Assembly: GCA_015486895.1 (NCBI GenBank)
Contig: WFQT01000280.1
Span: forward strand, 1-10,198
Direction: 5' to 3'
DNA length: 10,198 nt
Origin: Anaerolineae bacterium
GTDB taxonomy: Bacteria > Chloroflexota > Anaerolineae > JAADDB01
The position numbers were made by a program, and so were the translations under genes. Positions 5,859-10,198 of the stretch are shown piece after piece (position 1 is the first letter of the stretch; the number at the start of each line of letters is the position of its first letter). Below the pieces are notes generated by a model, which made no database searches, was not told the DNA's origin, and worked only from the letters and a program-made list of their open reading frames with translations.

Positions 5859-6127
5859 GAGTATGACGAGGCAAAGACGACATTACCCGGAATCGGGGGC
5901 GGTTCTTAGGGCCAGTTTGCCACCTTAGTTACACAAGGATGTCTACGCAAAGCTGGCTATCTGCGCAGCAAGGAAGCCTCGGCAAGGCTGTTGTTGAAAG
6001 GATCAGACCCTTAAGAAGTTAGTCGCAAATGAAGAAAATATGCCCACCGAGTGTCAGGTGGCGATAAGCTTACAGAGCTGAAACACTAAAAGTTTCCTGG
6101 ACCAGAGAGAGTAGGGAGAAAAATATC
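5859..6127 (+). ncRNA. Candidate structured 5' leader of the kinase mRNA
   Basis: Several complementary segments lie in series: GGCAAA (5870-5875) with TTTGCC (5916-5921), enclosing CCCG/CGGG (5886-5889, 5894-5897); CCTT (5923-5926) with AAGG (5935-5938); GCTG (5952-5955) with CAGC (5966-5969); AGCCT (5975-5979) with AGGCT (5985-5989); CCACC (6044-6048) with GGTGG (6057-6061); AGCT with AGCT (6067-6070, 6076-6079); and GAAAC (6080-6084) with GTTTC (6092-6096). TTTGC at 5916-5920 can instead pair with GCAAA at 5947-5951, giving two mutually exclusive folds, as in a regulatory leader. No T-rich terminator precedes the kinase, so control, if any, would more likely act on translation or stability. 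It fits no riboswitch class I know; short stems also arise by chance. Confidence 0.3.
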
Positions 6128-8410
6128 ATGTTTGTCAATCAGAAGTTACCAGAGGAAGAAGAAGTAACTCGTTTGGCGCAAATGTTCACAGAAGAAGTAG
6201 ATTTCTTTACCGCCTGGCGTAAAGCAATTCCGTTTATCTTGCAGGCAGTTGGGGCTACAAGCGCTGCAATCTTGCGTCCAACCGAGCAGGGACAGCGCTT
6301 GTACGTCGAGGTATCTTACAACCTATCTCAATACGCACAGTCAGTGCTATTTAACCATCCTATCCCCATAGAGGGGACATTAGCCGGCAAAGCCTACCGC
6401 AAGCAACAATTCGTGATTGAACAGATGACCGGCGAGACGTATCAGAAAGTCGCTCAAGAGAATCAGATTCTCAAGCCCCTTGCCAAAGAAGGCGTTGCTA
6501 TCGCCCCACTTATTAATGATGGCATCGTTGTAGGTGTGTTAAAGCTGTATTTTGAAGGGCCTCCTCTGACCAACAAGGAGTCACTGCAGCGACTAAAGCC
6601 TCTCCTCAAAGCGTTAGCTGCGGAAATGCAGCATTATGACAGCGAGGTTGCAGCACAGGATGTAAAACTCATGCGTCATGTCAGCCAGGGAGAGTGGCCG
6701 ACGCCGGGACAGTCACCGGAACTTTCACGCGTGCTTCAGAACATCGTCGAAGTCTCCCGGAAGATTACCGGCGCCGGGAGTACTTGTATTTTTCTAGCCA
6801 ATTGGCATCAGCGTAAGGCTATCGGCTGGGCTGTAAGCGGCTTAGAGGGAAAACTGGTTAGCAGAATGATCTTGCCGTTGGATTACAGCATTGCCGGGAA
6901 AATCATCCTCAGCAGTCAGGCAATAGCTCTCAACGAACACCCAGAACAACATCCGGATTTTTACTCTATAGGTATGGACGATCAGCAACCTCAGAATATG
7001 TGCGGCGTTCCTTTGCGAGGAAAACGTCGCGTCATTGGCGCCCTGATGGCAAGCGACTTGCCCGGGGGCATCACGCCGGATATCTTAGCAACATTATACG
7101 CCCTTGGCGAGCAAGCTGTCATTGCCATTGAGAATACACAGCTCTACAAGCTGTCTCAGTATCGTTTACATAACCTGGAAACAATTCAACACTTGCAGGA
7201 GCGGCTATTGGAGGCTTCAAGTTTGGAGGAAGTCGTACAGGGTATTATTGATGGTATCCTGGAACTCACTGAGGCGCAGAACGCCCAGGTGCACCTTTAC
7301 AATGCTTACAACGACACGATTACCCTAGCGAAGGTGCAATGGCGTAGCGGCAGTAGTGAAAAACCCTTGCCCATCGAGAGCATTGTTCGGCAAGTGATGG
7401 AAGAACTGGAACCAGTGGTTATCAATAACGACTCCCAAAGCATGCTGTATGAGGATCAGGCAGGGCGTCCGTGGCAAGTGCAAGCCATGGCCGTTTATCC
7501 CCTCATTAGTAAAGACACCACTATTGGCGCCATCAGTGCCACTTATCCCTATGCTGCTCACCGCTTTGGTGAGGAAGAGCAGCACTTACTAAAGTTATTG
7601 GCTAACATGGCTGCCGGAGCCATACAGACTTGCCAGGCTTATAAGAAATCGCAGGAAGTAGACAAACTAAAAGATGAAGTGATCGACGGCATTTCCCAAG
7701 AATTACGTTCTCCTTTGACGTTATTCAATGGTTATTTGGACTTGCTGCTGGAGGGTCTTTTCGGAACCCTGACGGCGGAGCAAAAGCACACATTAGAGCT
7801 CGTGCGCAGCGGTAGCGATCACTTGTTGGACTTACTCGCGGATATCATGTTGTACAGCCAGTTGGAGGTGAGCAGCAACCTCATATTAGCGCCTATTCAC
7901 TTACCTCAGATGGCCCAGAAAGTTGCCCAAGAAGCTAAGCTGGAAGCTGATGGCGCAGGTTGCCAATTACTGGTAGAAAGGCCGGCCAATTTGCCATTGG
8001 TAAATGGTCATGAGCGGTGGCTGCGTCAAGCCTTCACGAATCTAATCCGCAACGCTATCAAACTAAGCCCTGAAGGAAGCACGATCAACATTCGGTTCCA
8101 GGTAGCGCCGAGAGAGATCGTTGTTAGCGTGGCGGACAATGGGTCTGTCATCCCCAAGGAAGCCCTAGAACATATCTGGGAACGCTTCTACCGCGTTTGT
8201 AAAGAGGACAACTGCTTTGACAGTAGGGGCTTAGAGCTGGCCATCGTGAAGAAAATTGTCAAGGCACACGGCGGTCGCGTCTGGGCGCAGAGCGAAGAGG
8301 GTAAAGGGAATACTTTCTACTTTGCTTTACCACGTTTGAATGCCGTCACGGCTGCCACCGCAAAAGAGCCTATAAAAATTGAAGCGCTGGATGAAGTCCA
8401 TTCGGCATGA
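6128..8410 (+). CDS. Triple-GAF sensor histidine kinase homologue lacking the phosphoacceptor His
   Basis: A 760-residue soluble protein with no membrane segment. Three GAF-type sensor domains (about 25-172, 195-340, 346-507) precede a HisKA-like helical region (about 508-585) and an HATPase_c domain (about 600-735). The H-box reads ISQELRSPLTLFNGYLDLL, where kinases have SHELRTPL; Gln524 (CAA at 7697-7699) replaces the phosphorylated His. The N-box is intact (NLIRNAIKLSP, Asn638 and Asn642). The G1 box is DNGSVIP (670-676), with Val674 where DxGxG has its second Gly. The G2 box is SRGLEL (699-704) instead of GxGLGL. So autophosphorylation on the usual residue is impossible and ATP-lid function is doubtful. 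It may act as a pseudokinase or a ligand-responsive partner of another kinase. The start is supported by AGGGAG 9 nt before the ATG. No response regulator is adjacent. The frame is intact, so it is not an obvious pseudogene. Confidence 0.85.
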   Translation: MFVNQKLPEEEEVTRLAQMFTEEVDFFTAWRKAIPFILQAVGATSAAILRPTEQGQRLYVEVSYNLSQYAQSVLFNHPIPIEGTLAGKAYRKQQFVIEQMTGETYQKVAQENQILKPLAKEGVAIAPLINDGIVVGVLKLYFEGPPLTNKESLQRLKPLLKALAAEMQHYDSEVAAQDVKLMRHVSQGEWPTPGQSPELSRVLQNIVEVSRKITGAGSTCIFLANWHQRKAIGWAVSGLEGKLVSRMILPLDYSIAGKIILSSQAIALNEHPEQHPDFYSIGMDDQQPQNMCGVPLRGKRRVIGALMASDLPGGITPDILATLYALGEQAVIAIENTQLYKLSQYRLHNLETIQHLQERLLEASSLEEVVQGIIDGILELTEAQNAQVHLYNAYNDTITLAKVQWRSGSSEKPLPIESIVRQVMEELEPVVINNDSQSMLYEDQAGRPWQVQAMAVYPLISKDTTIGAISATYPYAAHRFGEEEQHLLKLLANMAAGAIQTCQAYKKSQEVDKLKDEVIDGISQELRSPLTLFNGYLDLLLEGLFGTLTAEQKHTLELVRSGSDHLLDLLADIMLYSQLEVSSNLILAPIHLPQMAQKVAQEAKLEADGAGCQLLVERPANLPLVNGHERWLRQAFTNLIRNAIKLSPEGSTINIRFQVAPREIVVSVADNGSVIPKEALEHIWERFYRVCKEDNCFDSRGLELAIVKKIVKAHGGRVWAQSEEGKGNTFYFALPRLNAVTAATAKEPIKIEALDEVHSA

Positions 8411-8428
8411 AATTACCTTGAAAATAGA

Positions 8429-8502
8429 ACGCAGATAACGCTGATGGTCGCGGATGAACACGGATCTTTTAATAATCCGCGGAAATCAGCGTTCATCTGC
8501 GT
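8429..8502. repeat. Long interrupted hairpin repeat between convergent genes
   Basis: Three arm segments on the left, ACGCAGAT (8429-8436), ACGCTGAT (8438-8445) and CGCGGAT (8449-8455), are exact reverse complements, in mirrored order, of ATCCGCG (8475-8481), ATCAGCGT (8485-8492) and ATCTGCGT (8495-8502). Small internal loops of 1-3 nt separate them and a 19-nt AT-containing loop caps the structure. It lies between the stop codons of the kinase and the convergent glycosyltransferase and could terminate both transcripts. The 'cgcggatgaacacggatc' type of sequence resembles dispersed repeats I associate with several environmental bacterial genomes; copy number is not testable here. The glycosyltransferase stop (8505-8507) sits at its right edge. 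Confidence 0.65.
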
Positions 8503-8504
8503 CA

Positions 8505-9677
8505 TCAGCGCCCTATTTTCGGAGCAGGTATAGTCAAACGGTAACAAAGGGCTTCATAAGCGTCTGTGACAGCAGCCCAAGAATAAACACTTTGCACCCG
8601 GGCCAGTGTCTTTCTCCCGCAAGTAGTTACTTCTTCCGGGTTGGCCAGCAAACGTTCTAACAAAGGGCGTAGCCCCTCGGCACCAGCCTCCCCATCGTAA
8701 GCGAAACCAGTTTCCCCAATGCTCTCCCTGTTCTCTGCCGTGCCGTTAATAACGACACAGTTGCCAAAAGCCATTGCCTCCAAAAGCGCCGGGTGCGTGC
8801 CCCCAACGCCGGAAGTTTCCACGAAGAGATAAGCGTTACTACTCAACTCGGCATATCCTTCTCCGAAGAGATAGCCGGTGAAGATGACATTCCCTTTGGC
8901 CCGGGCTTTCAGGTCAGCAATGTACTCCTTGGCATAAGGTGCATCACCTACAATGACGCACTTCATGTCGCTATCGATGTCATTCCAGGCGTCCACCAGG
9001 TGATGGGCGCAGTTTTCCGGCACCAACCGGCCCACAAAGAGAACGTAGCGCCCGGCCTCTAAGCCAAATCGCTCCAACCATTCCCCCGGCGGTCGTCTGA
9101 CCACCGAGGCACCGTAAGGAATGTACGGCGGTTCAAGCCCATACTGCTCCCTGTAGTAGCGCTGCACGACTTGGGAATCGGTTAAAAAGAGCGTCGGCAG
9201 CAGCGTCGCCATTTTCTCGGCGAACTGAATGTATCGTTTTGCCAACGGCGGCCACTTCTGCCGCTTCCAGTCCAAGCCATCCACATTTAGTATCGTCGCC
9301 TGGCCGAACAGACGAGGTATCCAGGTCACCAGGCTATTCCCGGCAATGAAGTAGATGTCCACATCGTATCCCTGCGTCAGGGCGTGCAAAGAAGAAAAGG
9401 TCGTGTGCACAATTGTGTCCAGGTATTTATTGGGAATTGTCGGTAGGGTCACCAGGTGAATCCCTTTATAAAAATCGCCAGCGTAGCGCACATGGTGGGC
9501 TCGGTTATAAACGGTAACTTCATGCCCGCGCAGCACAAGACGGCTACCTAACTCCTCGACGCAGGTCTCGAAGCCACTATAGCCGGCAGGAATGCCCCTG
9601 GTCCCCAGCATGGCTATGCGCAGAGGCCCGCGATTCCGACGATAGCGTTCCAGTTGTTCCGCTGCGCTGGCAATCAT
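8505..9677 (-). CDS. DUF1972-type GT4 glycosyltransferase
   Basis: A 390-residue GT-B enzyme. The N-terminal motif LGTRGIPAGYSGFET (24-38) followed by VEELGSRLVLRGHEVTVYNR is the hallmark of the DUF1972 family, which includes rhamnosyl- and other sugar transferases of capsule, O-antigen and exopolysaccharide pathways acting on lipid-linked acceptors at the cytoplasmic face. The C-terminal Rossmann domain starts about residue 205 (YVLFVGRLVPEN) and carries ETSGVGGTHPALLEAMAFG (about 287-305), with Glu300 in the nucleotide-sugar-binding position; family members often have GG(T/H)xP here in place of the classical EX7E. The ATG overlaps the stop of the upstream glycosyltransferase gene by 4 nt (ATGA), indicating translational coupling; an AAGGA lies about 13 nt upstream. 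A later start at Met23 is possible but would cut into the first strand. Sugar and acceptor cannot be told from sequence. Confidence 0.85.
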   Translation of the reverse strand: MIASAAEQLERYRRNRGPLRIAMLGTRGIPAGYSGFETCVEELGSRLVLRGHEVTVYNRAHHVRYAGDFYKGIHLVTLPTIPNKYLDTIVHTTFSSLHALTQGYDVDIYFIAGNSLVTWIPRLFGQATILNVDGLDWKRQKWPPLAKRYIQFAEKMATLLPTLFLTDSQVVQRYYREQYGLEPPYIPYGASVVRRPPGEWLERFGLEAGRYVLFVGRLVPENCAHHLVDAWNDIDSDMKCVIVGDAPYAKEYIADLKARAKGNVIFTGYLFGEGYAELSSNAYLFVETSGVGGTHPALLEAMAFGNCVVINGTAENRESIGETGFAYDGEAGAEGLRPLLERLLANPEEVTTCGRKTLARVQSVYSWAAVTDAYEALCYRLTIPAPKIGR

Positions 9678-10198
9678 CTCGGAATCATATTCCTTTCCGT
9701 TAAGATGCTCTCGTACAACATCTCGAAAGCTGTCACATGGGCAGCGAAGCTGTATTGCTGTTCAGCCCGTTTTTTCCCCCCGCGACCCAACTGCCGGCGC
9801 AATTCCGGGTTCTCTGCCAAACGAATCATCGCCTGGGCCAAATGGGGCGCCGATCCGGGTTGAAAGAAGAGACCAGTTTCCTCAGCAACTATAATTTCTA
9901 AGGGGCCACCGTGAGCAGAGGCAATGACCGGCTGACCGGTTGCCATGGCTTCTAATAACACCATTCCAAAAGGCTCCGGCAAGGTGGATGGTAGGACCAG
10001 TGCGTCTAATGCCGCCATCACCTCCGGCGTATCCTGGCGGTAGCCGGCCCAAATGAAGCGCTCGGCCAGACCCAACTCTTGCACGCGAGTTTTCAACGGT
10101 TCCAAGAAGTGTTCGCTGCCGGGGACCACATCCCCTACCACCACGAAGCGCGCTTTTGGCACCGCTGCAGCCACTTCAGCCGCAGCCTCGATAAAGAC
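9674..10198 (-). CDS. GT4 family glycosyltransferase, C-terminal part
   Basis: The gene runs off the right edge; the visible 174 residues start VFIEAAAEVAAA and stop with TGA at 9674-9676. They form the nucleotide-sugar-binding Rossmann domain of a GT4 (Glycos_transf_1) enzyme: KARFVVVGDVVPGSEHF, then AERFIWAGYRQD, then LPSTLPEPFGMVLLEAMATG with the EX7E pair at visible residues 75 and 83, then GGPLEIIVAEETGLFFQPGS and the C-terminal cross-over helix. This region binds the donor's ribose and phosphates. Its position immediately upstream of, and overlapping with, the DUF1972-type gene suggests a polysaccharide or glycolipid assembly operon continuing to the right. The acceptor-binding N-terminal half is not visible, so specificity is unknown. 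Confidence 0.85.
   Translation of the reverse strand, partial: VFIEAAAEVAAAVPKARFVVVGDVVPGSEHFLEPLKTRVQELGLAERFIWAGYRQDTPEVMAALDALVLPSTLPEPFGMVLLEAMATGQPVIASAHGGPLEIIVAEETGLFFQPGSAPHLAQAMIRLAENPELRRQLGRGGKKRAEQQYSFAAHVTAFEMLYESILTERNMIPR

Larger units (their letters stand above)
5538..6127. other. Intergenic region before the kinase gene
   Basis: This 590-nt spacer between two + strand genes has no ordinary gene. Its left part (5538-5730) contains a weak terminator, a tract of the type AACGCCAGGACGCCAAGG (5611-5628) that looks like decayed dispersed-repeat sequence, and a doubtful minus-strand small ORF. The middle (5730-5860) is AT-rich with two tandem promoter-like patterns. The right part (5859-6127) is a long leader with many possible hairpins. 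Confidence 0.6.

Noticed and set aside
5865..5990. Possible cyclic di-GMP-I riboswitch because of ACGCAAAGC (5945-5953) and GGCAAA
   Set aside because: The GAAA tetraloop stem, the correct order of the conserved segments and the closing strand expected for that class are missing; the resemblance is limited to short strings.
6128..8410. Calling the kinase a pseudogene
   Set aside because: The frame is intact over 760 codons with a good ribosome binding site and promoter, and GAF domains and N-box are well preserved; loss of catalytic residues alone fits a pseudokinase.
1..10198. CRISPR array, tRNA, rRNA, transposase or toxin-antitoxin genes
   Set aside because: No regularly spaced direct repeats, no tRNA T-loop and acceptor pairing, no rRNA sequence and no such protein motifs were seen on either strand.

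Overview
The window looks like chromosomal DNA of a free-living bacterium, most likely of the Chloroflexota (Anaerolineae-like). This is an inference from gene types and repeat style, not from a marker gene. Pointers are a large GT39-type membrane glycosyltransferase with tandem C-terminal beta-domains, a kinase built from three GAF domains, a plant/archaeal-style P-type proton ATPase, and intergenic spaces holding palindromic repeats. I found no rRNA, tRNA, CRISPR array, transposase or phage gene.

Layout from left to right: (1) 1-245 is the C-terminal end of a P-type cation (H+) ATPase on the + strand. (2) A 42-nt double palindrome at 293-334 separates it from a convergent minus-strand pair: an MprF-like DUF2156 membrane protein (946-2703) followed 1 nt later by a rhomboid-like membrane protein (333-944, TTG start). 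(3) The divergent spacer 2704-3269 carries a well-spaced mini-ORF, a cloverleaf-like repeat element, an inverted copy of the DUF2156 translation-start region and a promoter with a perfect TATAAT. (4) 3270-5537 is the GT39-like glycosyltransferase on the + strand. (5) 5538-6127 is a long spacer holding a good sigma70-type promoter and a roughly 270-nt leader rich in possible hairpins. (6) 6128-8410 is a GAF-GAF-GAF sensor histidine kinase homologue whose phosphoacceptor histidine is replaced by glutamine and whose ATP-lid glycines are degraded. (7) A roughly 74-nt interrupted hairpin repeat lies between it and a convergent minus-strand pair of GT-B glycosyltransferases: a DUF1972-type enzyme (8505-9677) overlapped by 4 nt with the C-terminal half of an upstream GT4 enzyme (9674-10198, running off the window).

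Functionally the window is dominated by the cell envelope: lipid aminoacylation or flipping (DUF2156), a possible intramembrane protease (rhomboid-like), a lipid-linked sugar transferase (GT39) and polysaccharide glycosyltransferases (GT4/DUF1972), with one signalling protein among them. The most notable points are the apparent pseudokinase and its unusual leader, and the DUF2156/rhomboid-like gene pair. I did not find convincing evidence of a wholly new defence or mobile system.
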